Notes: generated by a model from the sequence alone, not told the origin. Counted from the first letter of the stretch, positions 1 to 6,442 are shown. The stretch is 7,422 nt of DNA from a bacterium (GCA_021802745.1 JAJZRK010000159.1:1-7422); one strand, 5' to 3'. Numbers and translations are program-made.

Positions 1-155
1 GTGGCGAGTCCACGGACGGCCTGCGCACGGTAAAGGCCGTCTGCCCATCGTGCGGCATCGAGGCCGATTTCGTGCTCTACGGCCAGGGCAAGGCGTCCTG
101 CACCGTATGCGGCACTGCGGCCAAGTGGGTGGCGCAGCACGCCGAGCCGATGTAA
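1..155 (+). CDS. C-terminal end of a zinc-ribbon protein (5' partial)
   Basis: The window opens inside a gene; the reading frame starts at base 3 and ends at TAA 153-155, giving the last 50 residues. The visible piece holds two Cys-x-x-Cys knuckles, CPSCG near residue 14 and CTVCG near residue 33 of the fragment, in the arrangement of a zinc ribbon that would bind one metal ion with four cysteines. Between them lies ADFVLYGQGKA, which reads like the beta-hairpin of a small ribbon. No membrane segment or catalytic motif is visible. The rest of the protein is upstream of the window, so the family and function cannot be named. A strong hairpin follows the stop by about 22 bases, consistent with this being the last gene of its transcript. 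Confidence 0.7.
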   Translation, partial: GESTDGLRTVKAVCPSCGIEADFVLYGQGKASCTVCGTAAKWVAQHAEPM

Positions 156-177
156 GCCCGAATCTCGGAGCAACCGC

Positions 178-207
178 GCGCGCCACGCAGAGCTTCGCGT
201 GGCGCGC
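178..207 (+). terminator. GC-rich hairpin, probable terminator of the upstream partial gene
   Basis: An 11-bp perfect inverted repeat, GCGCGCCACGC at 178-188 and its complement at 197-207, encloses an 8-base loop. It sits 22 bases after the stop of the zinc-ribbon gene. The downstream tail (TGTCGTTCC) is only weakly T-rich, so intrinsic termination is plausible but not certain; it could also stabilise the 3' end of the mRNA. Confidence 0.5.
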
Positions 208-233
208 TGTCGTTCCACGAGGAAGCTGCCGTG

Positions 234-274
234 CTCTGTGAAGCTCCGTGTCCTCTGTGCCTCCGCGGTGAGAC
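234..274 (+). repeat. CTCYGTG-type short imperfect tandem repeat
   Basis: Four imperfect units begin at 234 (CTCTGTG), 244 (CTCCGTG), 253 (CTCTGTG) and 261 (CTCCGCG), spaced 8-10 bases apart, followed by GTGAGA. From memory, sequences of this kind recur between genes in many environmental bacterial genomes and give rise to spurious small proteins containing LRVLCASAV-like strings. The repeat lies in a 242-base gene-free interval between the partial gene and the DsrE gene. I see no convincing gene in that interval, and the role of the repeat is unknown. The dispersed nature is recollection; only the internal periodicity is seen directly here. Confidence 0.4.
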
Positions 275-397
275 GTTGCCGTTCATTCGCCGCGCGAATG
301 CCCACCTGCTTGACCCGCGCGCGCCAAGGCGTCAGACTCAGAAAGGCGGGCACTGCTCGTGAGCGGCGCCCAAGTCCCCCGACTTCCAGGTGACACG

Positions 398-952
398 ATG
401 AACAGGCACACCCGAAGCTCTCGCCGCGCCATCGCGCTGGCCCTGCTGTCCCTTGCCATGCCGGCGTGCCTGGCAGCGCAGTCCGGCGAGGCGATCATTC
501 AGAAACTCGGTGCGACGCGCCCGGTGGAGAACGTCACGTTCCACGCGGACAAGTCTGCCGAGTACAAGGTGGTGTGGGACGTCACCGAGACGCCGGCCAA
601 GCCGGACGTCGAGGTCGGCGGCCTTTCTCGACCGGCCGGCCTGCTGGTCCAGCTCACGAGCGACGGGGTGGACCGCAAGCGCATCCATCTCGCCCTCATT
701 GTTCACGGGGGCTCGACGTTCTCGATCATGACCAATGCCGGATATCGGGCCATGCACGGCGTGGACAACCCCAATCTGGCGACGCTGGAAGCGCTGAACG
801 CGGCCGGCGTGCAGATCATCGTTTGCGGCCAGGCGCTGCTCAGTCGCAAGGTGCCGCGCGACCAGGTGCTGCCGTTCGTGAAGGTCGCCATGTCGGCCAC
901 GTCGGCGCGCGCCATCCTGCACGCGCAGGGGTACGCGGCCTTCACGCCGTAA
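398..952 (+). CDS. Secreted DsrE-family protein
   Basis: The 184-residue product has an N-terminal signal peptide: basic residues MNRHTRSSRR, then a hydrophobic stretch to about residue 27 ending LAAQ. The mature part is a DsrE/DsrF-like domain. Recognisable landmarks are YKVVWDV (57-62), IVHGG (101-105), HGVDNPN (120-126) and VCGQ with Cys143 (142-145), the position where sulfur-relay members carry their active cysteine. The ATG at 398 is chosen because AGGTGA lies at 388-393 and the signal peptide begins there; an in-frame start at 359 would add 13 residues ahead of the basic region with no ribosome site. Cytoplasmic DsrE proteins carry sulfur; exported single-domain versions are common but poorly characterised, so a periplasmic sulfur or redox role is inference. 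No partner sulfur genes are nearby. A strong hairpin follows the stop, so it is probably transcribed alone. Confidence 0.85.
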   Translation: MNRHTRSSRRAIALALLSLAMPACLAAQSGEAIIQKLGATRPVENVTFHADKSAEYKVVWDVTETPAKPDVEVGGLSRPAGLLVQLTSDGVDRKRIHLALIVHGGSTFSIMTNAGYRAMHGVDNPNLATLEALNAAGVQIIVCGQALLSRKVPRDQVLPFVKVAMSATSARAILHAQGYAAFTP

Positions 953-957
953 GTCCG

Positions 958-991
958 CACGGCGCGGCCTTGCGAGTGGGGCCGCGCCGTG
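958..991 (+). terminator. 12-bp hairpin after the DsrE gene
   Basis: CACGGCGCGGCC at 958-969 pairs perfectly with 980-991 around a 10-base loop, starting 5 bases after the DsrE stop codon. This is the strongest hairpin in the left half of the window. There is no T-run after it, so it may be a terminator of the GC-rich type without a U-tail, or an mRNA-end stabiliser. It separates the DsrE gene from the kinase gene. Confidence 0.6.
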
Positions 992-1005
992 ACATCATGT
1001 GATGT
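992..1005. promoter_or_regulatory. Small palindrome upstream of the kinase gene, possible operator
   Basis: ACATCA (992-997) and TGATGT (1000-1005) form a perfect inverted repeat with a 2-base centre, directly abutting the preceding hairpin. It is AT-richer than its surroundings and lies 72 bases before the kinase start, where a promoter should be. No matching -35/-10 pair is evident, so an operator role is only a suggestion. Confidence 0.25.
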
Positions 1006-1077
1006 AACCCGCCGAGGGCGTAGCGGGGGCGGCAACGGGGCATCAGGCCGTCGCGCGCCGATTTTCGTGGGAGGGGC

Positions 1078-2622
1078 ATGCCAAGACACACGCCATCGGA
1101 ACCACGCCTGCCGCCCGCCCCCCGGCGGTCCTCGCCTGCCATCGGCCTCCGGTCGCTGCTCTTCGAGAGCGCGCCGCACGGCATGGTCCTCCACGATGCG
1201 ACCGGCGCGATCGTGGACGCCAACGCCGCCGCACAGCGCCTGCTCGCGGTCGCGCTGGATCACGTGAAGGGGACGTCCCGCCTGCACCCGCGGTGGGAGG
1301 TGGTGCGTGAGGATGGCACGCCGATGCCGCTCGCGGAACAGCCGGCCCTCGTGGCGCTGCGCACGGGCGTGACGGTGGGCGAGGTGCTGCTCGGATTGCG
1401 GCGCGACGCGCCTGCCGGCACCCTCTGGCTCAGCGTCTCCGCGATTCCGATGCGGCTCTCCAACTCGCCGCAGCCCTATGCGGCGATCGCGATGTTCGTG
1501 GATGTGACGGCGCAGCGCGAGGCGATCGCCGCACTGCGGGCCAGCGAGGAGCGGTTTCGCAAGGCGTTCGAGGGGAGCCCGCTCATGATGGCCATCAGTA
1601 CGCTCGAGACCGGCGAACTGCTCGACGTCAACGACCGCTATTGCGAGGTGCTCGGCTATCCCCGCGACCAGCTGATTGGACACACCCTCGCGGAACTCGG
1701 CGTATTGCAGCACGCCGAGCGCGTCACGCTCCTTGAGATCATCCGTCGGAATGGGCGGGTGAAGAACTACTCGCTATCCGTTCGCGCGCGCGGCGGCGTG
1801 GATCGGACGATGCTGCTTTCCGCCGAGGCCGTCACGATCGACGACGTGCCGTGCCTGCTGGTGACGGCCGACGACATCACGGCGCGCACGCGGATGGAGG
1901 AGGAACGGACTCGCCTGGCGAGCCACCTCCGTCACCTGCGGCGGCTCGAGAGTGTCGGCCGCCTGGCGAGCGGCATGGCGCACGACCTCAACAACTCGCT
2001 CACCGCGATTCTCGCGCTCGCGGAACTGGCCCAGCTCGACACGGCGCCGGGGAGTGCGGCGCACGAGAATCTCCAGTTCATCCAGGACGCCTGCGTGCGC
2101 GGCGAGGAGAGCCTGCGCCAGCTCCTCGAGCTGGCGCGGCCGCGGGAGGCCGTGCGGGATACGGTGGACTTGAATGCCCTGCTGCGCGACGAGGCGACGC
2201 TCCTCTCGCGCACCACGCTGCAGAAGGTGCAGATCGTGGCCGACCTCGAAGACGGTCTACCGCGCATCCACGGCGACGGCGAGGCCATCCGCCACGCACT
2301 GCTCACCGTCTGCTTGAATGCCGTGGATGTGCTGCCGCAGGGCGGCACGCTGATACTGCGGACGCGGCGCGACGGCGACGCGTTCGTGAGGGTGTCAATC
2401 ACCGATGTCCGGGTCGCCTTGTCGTCCGCCGGCGTTCGCGACGCGGACGCGTGGTCGTTTGCGACGCTCCCCGCCGAGGTGAGCGAGGGGTTTGGCCTGT
2501 CGACGGTGCAGGAGGTCATCGAGAGTCAGGGCGGGACGATGGTGGTGGAGAGCGCCGAGGGGAAGGCCGGTCGAGTCACCGTGCGGCTTCCCGCGGTCGC
2601 AGCGCCGAGCGCGATGCTCTGA
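1078..2622 (+). CDS. Soluble two-PAS sensor histidine kinase with degenerate ATP-lid motifs
   Basis: The product is 514 residues. Order of domains: PAS 1 (about 24-145; ESAPHGMVLHDATGAIVDAN), PAS 2 (about 155-272; FEGSPLMMAIS, VNDRYCEVLGY), dimerisation/phosphoacceptor helix (about 288-355) with H-box GMAHDLNN and His302, and a GHKL-type ATPase domain (about 395-507) with the N-box at Asn414 (LNAVDVLPQGG). No transmembrane helix or signal peptide is visible, so it should sense an intracellular signal. The G1 box, normally D-x-G-x-G, reads ITDVRVALSS: Asp443 is kept but the glycines are gone, and the G2 box is reduced to EGFGLS. ATP binding may therefore be weak or altered. The start ATG has GGGAGGGG immediately before it. 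No response regulator is present nearby, so its partner is unknown. comM begins 56 bases downstream on the same strand and may be co-transcribed. Confidence 0.9.
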   Translation: MPRHTPSEPRLPPAPRRSSPAIGLRSLLFESAPHGMVLHDATGAIVDANAAAQRLLAVALDHVKGTSRLHPRWEVVREDGTPMPLAEQPALVALRTGVTVGEVLLGLRRDAPAGTLWLSVSAIPMRLSNSPQPYAAIAMFVDVTAQREAIAALRASEERFRKAFEGSPLMMAISTLETGELLDVNDRYCEVLGYPRDQLIGHTLAELGVLQHAERVTLLEIIRRNGRVKNYSLSVRARGGVDRTMLLSAEAVTIDDVPCLLVTADDITARTRMEEERTRLASHLRHLRRLESVGRLASGMAHDLNNSLTAILALAELAQLDTAPGSAAHENLQFIQDACVRGEESLRQLLELARPREAVRDTVDLNALLRDEATLLSRTTLQKVQIVADLEDGLPRIHGDGEAIRHALLTVCLNAVDVLPQGGTLILRTRRDGDAFVRVSITDVRVALSSAGVRDADAWSFATLPAEVSEGFGLSTVQEVIESQGGTMVVESAEGKAGRVTVRLPAVAAPSAML

Positions 2623-2678
2623 CGCGGGGTGCGCGAATTCGGTGACGGCGCTGCCGGAGCGGACGAGCAGCATTCCGC

Positions 2679-4184
2679 ATGCTCGCCTCTGTCCAATCGG
2701 CCGCTGTGGTGGGCGTCGACGCCCACCCCGTGCTCGTCGAAGTCGATGTTGCCCGCGGCCTTCCCGCCTGGTCCATCGTCGGGCTGGCGTCGAATGCGGT
2801 GAAGGAAGCCCGCGAGCGCGTCTCGTCCGCACTCGTCAACGCCGGCTTCGAAGTCCCCGCGCGACGTACGACCGTGAACCTGAGTCCCGCCGACCAGGTG
2901 AAGACCGGCACCGCCTTCGACCTTCCCATTGCGCTCGCCGTGCTCGCCGCGAGCGGCCAGATCCCCGCCGAATGCGTCGAGGGGCTCTGCGTCGCGGGCG
3001 AACTCGGCCTCGACGGCACCGTGCGCCCCATTCGCGGCGCGCTCTCGATGGCGCGGCTCGTGCAACGGCGCGGCTATCGCGCGCTGGTCCTCCCCGACGT
3101 CAACGGCGGCGAGGCGTCGCTCGTGAGCGGTGCGCCGCTCGCCGGCGCCACGACGCTGGCCACGCTCGTGGAACACCTGCGCGCGGGGCGGCTCGTGCCT
3201 CCGTCGCTGGCGGCCGCGCCGCCACCGATACTCGATGCGTCGCTCGACCTCGCCGACGTGGCGGGGCAGGGGATGGCCAAGCGCGCGCTCGAGATCGCCG
3301 CCGCCGGCGCGCACAACCTGCTGCTGGAGGGGCCGCCGGGTGCGGGGAAGACGATGCTCGCACGCCGGCTCCCGGGCATCCTGCCGCCGCTCACGCCTGA
3401 CGAACACCTCGAAGTGGTCGCGATTCACTCGATCGGTGGCGTGCTCCCCGCCGGCACCATTCCGGGGCGCCAGCCGCCGTTTCGCGCGCCGCACCACACC
3501 ATCTCCCAAGCCGGGCTCATCGGTGGCGGCAGCGGTCCGCGCCCCGGTGAGGTGAGCCTCGCCCACGCCGGCGTGCTCTTCCTCGACGAGCTGCTCGAGC
3601 TGCCGCGCTACGTGCTCGACGCGATGCGCCAGCCGCTCGAGGACGGACGCGTGATCATCGCGCGCGCCGCGCACGCAGTGGCGTTCCCGGCGCGCTTCAT
3701 GCTCGTCGCCGCCACCAACCCCTGCCCCTGCGGACGCGCCGGCACCGATGGGCCCGCCTGCACCTGCGGCGCCAACGACATCGCGCGCTACCGCGCGCGG
3801 CTCTCCGGACCGCTCGCCGATCGCCTGGATCTGCGCGTCACGGTATCTCCCGTGGCACTCTCTCTGATGCAGAGCACGGGCAGCGAATCCTCGGTCGCCG
3901 TGCGCGCGCGGGTGGTGTCGGCGCGCGAACGGCAGCGCGAACGCTATGCCGCGACACCCGGCGTGCACGCCAACGCGCAGGCGTCGATGCGCACGCTGCG
4001 TAGCGCGCACAGCGTGAGCGCGGAAGCGCACGACTGGCTGGTCGCGGCGGCCGACCGGCTGCGCCTCAGTGCCCGCGGGTACGCGCGCGTCCTGCGAGTC
4101 GCGCGCACGATTGCGGATCTCGACGGACTGGGCGCGGTGAGCCGCGACGCGGTCGCCGAGGCCCTGCGATTCCGCGGCGCCTGA
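2679..4184 (+). CDS. comM: ComM/YifB family AAA+ ATPase (Mg-chelatase-like), intact copy
   Basis: The product is 501 residues, the normal length for the family. The N-terminal domain (1-170) opens MLASVQSAAVVGVDAHPV and contains the family signature ARRTTVNLSPAD (61-72), with a Lon-protease-like fold. The AAA+ core has Walker A GPPGAGKT (218-225), Walker B VLFLDE (299-304) and sensor-1 Asn347 in AATNPCPCG. Cys349, Cys351, Cys361 and Cys363 form the CPC...CTC metal-binding cluster, followed by ARLSGPLADRLDL. The C-terminal lid includes RGYARVLRVARTIADLDG (466-483). In Vibrio and other competent bacteria ComM is a hexameric branch-migration helicase that extends recombination of imported DNA; no chelatase activity is implied. 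The ribosome site before ATG 2679 is weak, but the N-terminus aligns with the family exactly. A diverged partial copy of codons 348-418 occurs at 7210-7422. Confidence 0.95.
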   Translation: MLASVQSAAVVGVDAHPVLVEVDVARGLPAWSIVGLASNAVKEARERVSSALVNAGFEVPARRTTVNLSPADQVKTGTAFDLPIALAVLAASGQIPAECVEGLCVAGELGLDGTVRPIRGALSMARLVQRRGYRALVLPDVNGGEASLVSGAPLAGATTLATLVEHLRAGRLVPPSLAAAPPPILDASLDLADVAGQGMAKRALEIAAAGAHNLLLEGPPGAGKTMLARRLPGILPPLTPDEHLEVVAIHSIGGVLPAGTIPGRQPPFRAPHHTISQAGLIGGGSGPRPGEVSLAHAGVLFLDELLELPRYVLDAMRQPLEDGRVIIARAAHAVAFPARFMLVAATNPCPCGRAGTDGPACTCGANDIARYRARLSGPLADRLDLRVTVSPVALSLMQSTGSESSVAVRARVVSARERQRERYAATPGVHANAQASMRTLRSAHSVSAEAHDWLVAAADRLRLSARGYARVLRVARTIADLDGLGAVSRDAVAEALRFRGA

Positions 4185-4244
4185 GGGCCCGAAGACTTCG
4201 CCGCCTCGCCGCAAGATGCTAGCCTCGACGCCATTAATAGCGTG

Positions 4245-4259
4245 ACGTAACGTAACGTA
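4245..4259. repeat. Three tandem copies of ACGTA
   Basis: ACGTA is repeated exactly three times in a row, preceded by GCGTG and followed by GCGGG. It lies 60 bases after the comM stop, close to the presumed left edge of the island. Such a microrepeat may be chance or a trace of an integration or slippage event. Confidence 0.6.
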
Positions 4260-4397
4260 GCGGGCACAGGGTAACTGGGCGTGAGGCCGAGCGCGGTACG
4301 TCGAGTGCGCGTTGCTGGACAGCGGGGCGATTAACGAGGCGTCACTGGAAGATGAAAACCCGGTTGAGACGCCGCGCGCGGGTGAAGTATCGAAATC

Positions 4398-4476
4398 GAG
4401 GGCGTGGTGCAATCAAGCCACACACGAACCATACGGCCCGCACAGACCGCCTGAAACGGAGGGCATGTGCAATCAA
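4398..4476. repeat. Direct repeat pair GAGGGC..GTGCAATCAA, about 60 bases apart
   Basis: GTGCAATCAA occurs at 4407-4416 and again at 4467-4476, exactly 60 bases apart. Each copy is preceded by GAGGGC (from 4398 and from 4459), so the matching unit is about 18-19 bases with one base change and one base indel. The 42 bases between them hold nothing recognisable. The repeats lie just upstream of the transposase remnant and might mark an old element boundary. Confidence 0.5.
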
Positions 4477-4509
4477 TGCAGGGTGCGAGGTCAGAAGCTG
4501 ACCTGCATC

Positions 4510-4650
4510 TGTCTGCTGCTGCGGCGGCACCGGGTCTTCGAGCGCAGTTTTGCCTGGATGGCTCGTCTTCTCCGCCAAACCCGGGACTACGAACGGTCGG
4601 CGACGACGATCGCCGGCCTGCATTACATCAGCCGACCAGATTTCGCCTGA
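4510..4650 (+). pseudogene. IS5-family transposase, C-terminal remnant
   Basis: The frame ending at TGA 4648-4650 encodes LLRRHRVFERSFAWMARLLR followed by QTRDYERSATTIAGLHYI. This matches the conserved C-terminus of IS5-type DDE transposases (typical pattern LPRRWVVER-S/T-FAW, then RRL-x-x-DYE and a GLHF-like helix). The Glu encoded at 4540-4542 in FERSFAW is the position of the third catalytic acidic residue. Upstream of about 4510 none of the three frames continues into transposase sequence, so the N-terminal part and the first two catalytic Asp residues are missing; it also lacks the usual few residues after the final helix. An open frame does reach back to 4312, but it is unrelated sequence. 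It is almost certainly inactive. Family assignment rests on motif recognition, not on a search. Confidence 0.65.
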
Positions 4651-4686
4651 CAGTGTGTCAGTAGTGTGACTATTACGGCGGGTCAC
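4647..4686 (+). promoter_or_regulatory. Candidate promoter with overlapping inverted repeat, upstream of the lipoprotein genes
   Basis: CTGACA at 4647-4652 (5 of 6 to a sigma-70 -35 box) is followed after 18 bases by TATTAC at 4671-4676 (4 of 6 to a -10 box). The -35 is one arm of a perfect palindrome CTGACA-GTG-TGTCAG (4647-4661). AGTGTG is repeated at 4652 and 4663, 11 bases apart, about one helical turn, and GTGAC (4666-4670) pairs with GTCAC (4682-4686). This is what a regulated promoter with operator sites looks like. The -35 overlaps the stop codon of the transposase remnant. Transcription from here would leave a leader of roughly 185 bases before the first lipoprotein gene. Prediction by eye only. 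Confidence 0.4.
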
Positions 4687-4855
4687 CATATGCTTCATCG
4701 TTCTTAGGTGCGCGCGGTCCGCGAAAGCGGTGATGCGGCCGCCTTACACGCTGGAACCAGGTGCGCACGCAGACTTAGTGCGGCACACGCGGAGCTCGTG
4801 GCGGGAACTCCGCGGGTCGGCGTGATCGCGACCGATGTGCGTATCCAGTACCCTC

Positions 4856-4862
4856 AGGAGGA
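4856..4862 (+). promoter_or_regulatory. Strong ribosome binding site fixing the start at 4870
   Basis: AGGAGGA lies 7 bases before ATG 4870. It is the best Shine-Dalgarno sequence in the window and decides the start: the same frame is open from GTG 4708, but the extra 54 residues have no ribosome site and would bury the signal peptide. Confidence 0.8.
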
Positions 4863-4869
4863 ACGGAGA

Positions 4870-5967
4870 ATGTTGAACAGCTCGCAGCACGCACTGAGAG
4901 GGCGCATCGTACCTATTCTCGCTCTCGCCTCTGCGCTGGGTTTCGCTTCAACGGGATGTCGCGACGAAGCGACTCCGACTGGGGCCGTTGAACAGATCCG
5001 AAGCAGAGCGAATACCTCGGCGAAATCGGTAGTTGAACGCAACATCGAGCAGGGACGGTACCTTCCGTACGGCCAACCAGTACCGGTTGGAGAAGTTGTC
5101 GATCGCCTTCCGGAGCCGTATCAGTTCACGAAACATGGGCGGCCGGCCCAATCTGGAGAACGCGGGATTCCGGCCCAGAAGGGACGGTCATATCCCAGAA
5201 TCAACGTCGTCCGACATGGAATGGGTTACCCCGCACCCAGTGGAACGGATGCGTGGGCGGGCATTTTCCTCAATTCGGACACCCGGGGCATATATGGCCT
5301 GATGGACGTGAGGGAGGATGTCAACATCCCTGCCGGCTGGAGCGGCGCTCTTGTGTACGCGCCGACATTGATGCCTGGTGGCGGATCCTGCGTCGAACTG
5401 ACGACGATTCACTGGAGAGGCTCGGACTTTGGACAGTCCTTCAACGACGGACTAGGCATCTGGGATTGGTGCCATCAAAACAGCTTCGTGAACTTCTGGA
5501 GCTTTAGTACGACCTTCAAGAACAAGTACGTTCGCAATGTCACGGATGAGTGGGGCAACTTGAGAGCTAAGTACTACGCCGTTGTCTATGCGGACAATCC
5601 GGCTGGGGTTCCGTATTCGTACGACACGTGGCGAGTCTTGTTGTACAATTACAGCACCGGCTACTATGATCTGATGCTGTCGATCGAAGGAACCGGTTTC
5701 GGGCTGTCCACTGGCTGGTCGATGCATGAGTCCCAGTATATGCAGGGCACGTACAATGGGGGCGCCTGCATTTCCCTGCCCTCGATTCGCACGATTGGCA
5801 TGAACGTGCGGCGTCCGGACGGATCGTGGACTCCGCCTACAGCGGCGATCCGGAGTTACGGCGGAGTGCAGGGCGGGAACTGCTGGATGAACTCGAGCTA
5901 CACCCTCTACATCGATCAGTATACTGACGGTGATTGGTGGGGCTGGACTCCGAGCAACAGTAACTAG
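4870..5967 (+). CDS. Predicted secreted lipoprotein, aromatic-rich, family not recognised
   Basis: The product is 365 residues. A basic start (ALRGR) and a hydrophobic segment (13-26) lead to FASTGC with Cys30, a plausible lipobox, so the mature protein is probably lipid-anchored and exported. A low-complexity linker follows to about residue 105. The rest is rich in Trp, Tyr, Gly and Asn (INVVRHGMGYPAPSGTDAWA; IWDWCHQNSFVNFWSFSTTF; WGWTPSNSN at the end), typical of a secreted all-beta domain. Four further cysteines (174, 201, 300, 338) could form two disulfides. The part near 255-300 (YNYSTGYYDLML, WSMHESQYMQG) faintly recalls neprosin-like secreted proteins, but I cannot assign a family or activity. 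No transmembrane segment follows the signal. Codons are clearly less GC-biased than in comM, indicating acquisition. The next lipoprotein gene starts 37 bases downstream on the same strand. Confidence 0.85.
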   Translation: MLNSSQHALRGRIVPILALASALGFASTGCRDEATPTGAVEQIRSRANTSAKSVVERNIEQGRYLPYGQPVPVGEVVDRLPEPYQFTKHGRPAQSGERGIPAQKGRSYPRINVVRHGMGYPAPSGTDAWAGIFLNSDTRGIYGLMDVREDVNIPAGWSGALVYAPTLMPGGGSCVELTTIHWRGSDFGQSFNDGLGIWDWCHQNSFVNFWSFSTTFKNKYVRNVTDEWGNLRAKYYAVVYADNPAGVPYSYDTWRVLLYNYSTGYYDLMLSIEGTGFGLSTGWSMHESQYMQGTYNGGACISLPSIRTIGMNVRRPDGSWTPPTAAIRSYGGVQGGNCWMNSSYTLYIDQYTDGDWWGWTPSNSN

Positions 5968-6004
5968 TCGGCCGCCTCGGTCAGCTCCTGATATCGGAGG
6001 AACC

Positions 6005-6442
6005 ATGTTGAAGCAGAGGAGATTCCCGTTAGGCGTGCTGGGACTCGTCATTCAACTCAGCTTTGGGTGTTCCGCGTCGTCATCAGTGCTCGGCCCAGAT
6101 GAGATTGCGGGCGAGTACCAACTTGTCTCGGTGATGGGCAAGCCCCTTCCAGCAGCCACCGTTCCTGGGCGAGAGGAGCTCGATTCCGCGCGTTTGGTTC
6201 TGCGTTCGACCGGGTCGCTCGCTTCGACTCGGCATGGTACTCTTTGCGTGCTCGGAACGTGCTCCACGTTTCACGACACAGCGTCTGGCACTTGGGCGTC
6301 GAATGGGGGCAATGACCTGTCGTTTGCGCTATCGGGCCAAAGTGGACCAGCCGCGCCGATCAAGGCTGAGCCGGGATACATCATAACGCTCTACAGCGTG
6401 GATGGGACGTACCGAGAGTTTCTTAGGTACAAGAAGCAGTAG
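6005..6442 (+). CDS. Small lipocalin-like lipoprotein, function unknown
   Basis: The product is 145 residues. The N-terminus MLKQRRFPLGVLGLVIQLSF ends at Gly21-Cys22, a somewhat unusual lipobox (S-F-G-C), so lipidation is likely but not certain. The mature part begins a repeated-strand pattern: GEYQLVSVMGKPLP (36-49), LVLRSTGS (64-71), GTLCVLGTC (78-86), SGTWASNGGNDLSFALSG (94-111) and YREFLRY near the end. This resembles small beta-barrel lipoproteins of the G-x-Y-x-L-x-SV-x-G-x-PLP type that I associate with Gemmatimonadota and relatives; their function is unknown. Cys81 and Cys86 could form a tight disulfide. GGAGG at 5996-6000 precedes ATG 6005. The gap of 37 bases to the previous gene and the shared export class suggest one operon. 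Codon use matches the upstream lipoprotein gene rather than comM. Confidence 0.82.
   Translation: MLKQRRFPLGVLGLVIQLSFGCSASSSVLGPDEIAGEYQLVSVMGKPLPAATVPGREELDSARLVLRSTGSLASTRHGTLCVLGTCSTFHDTASGTWASNGGNDLSFALSGQSGPAAPIKAEPGYIITLYSVDGTYREFLRYKKQ

Larger units (their letters stand above)
4185..4509. other. Gene-free stretch after comM
   Basis: I find no convincing gene in these 325 bases. Both strands give open frames without family resemblance or ribosome sites. The stretch starts GC-rich, passes through the ACGTA tandem at 4245-4259 and the paired direct repeats at 4398-4476, and ends where the transposase-like reading frame becomes recognisable. No clear terminator follows comM; the nearest candidate is a 4-bp stem CGAA/TTCG at about 4190-4200. 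Confidence 0.5.

Noticed and set aside
338..922. 194-residue open frame on the reverse strand over the DsrE gene
   Set aside because: Antisense shadow caused by high GC; the forward frame has a signal peptide, a ribosome site and clear DsrE motifs.
703..1713. 336-residue reverse-strand open frame
   Set aside because: Overlaps the DsrE gene, a terminator and the kinase gene; its composition is Arg/His/Ala-rich with no family resemblance.
1851..2645. 264-residue forward frame inside the kinase gene
   Set aside because: Out-of-frame shadow of the kinase ATPase region, rich in Arg, Gly and Ala; the kinase frame has all the motifs.
2492..3400. 302-residue forward frame spanning the kinase/comM boundary
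   Set aside because: Arg-rich out-of-frame shadow; it conflicts with two well-supported genes.
2526..4412. 628-residue reverse-strand open frame covering comM
   Set aside because: The longest open frame in the window, but it is antisense to comM, whose Walker and signature motifs are unmistakable.
4312..4509. Extension of the transposase-like frame back to TTG 4312 as one 112-residue gene
   Set aside because: The upstream 66 residues resemble nothing and have no ribosome site; only the part from about 4510 matches transposase sequence.
4342..4698. 118-residue reverse-strand open frame
   Set aside because: No family resemblance and antisense to the transposase remnant and promoter region.
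4708..4869. Upstream GTG start for the large lipoprotein
   Set aside because: It would place 54 residues before the signal peptide; the strong ribosome site and lipobox fix the start at 4870.
6028..6034. GTTAGGC, matching an integron attC core site
   Set aside because: Single match inside the coding sequence of the small lipoprotein, with no partner core or attC-type palindrome; an integron origin for the cargo is not supported.
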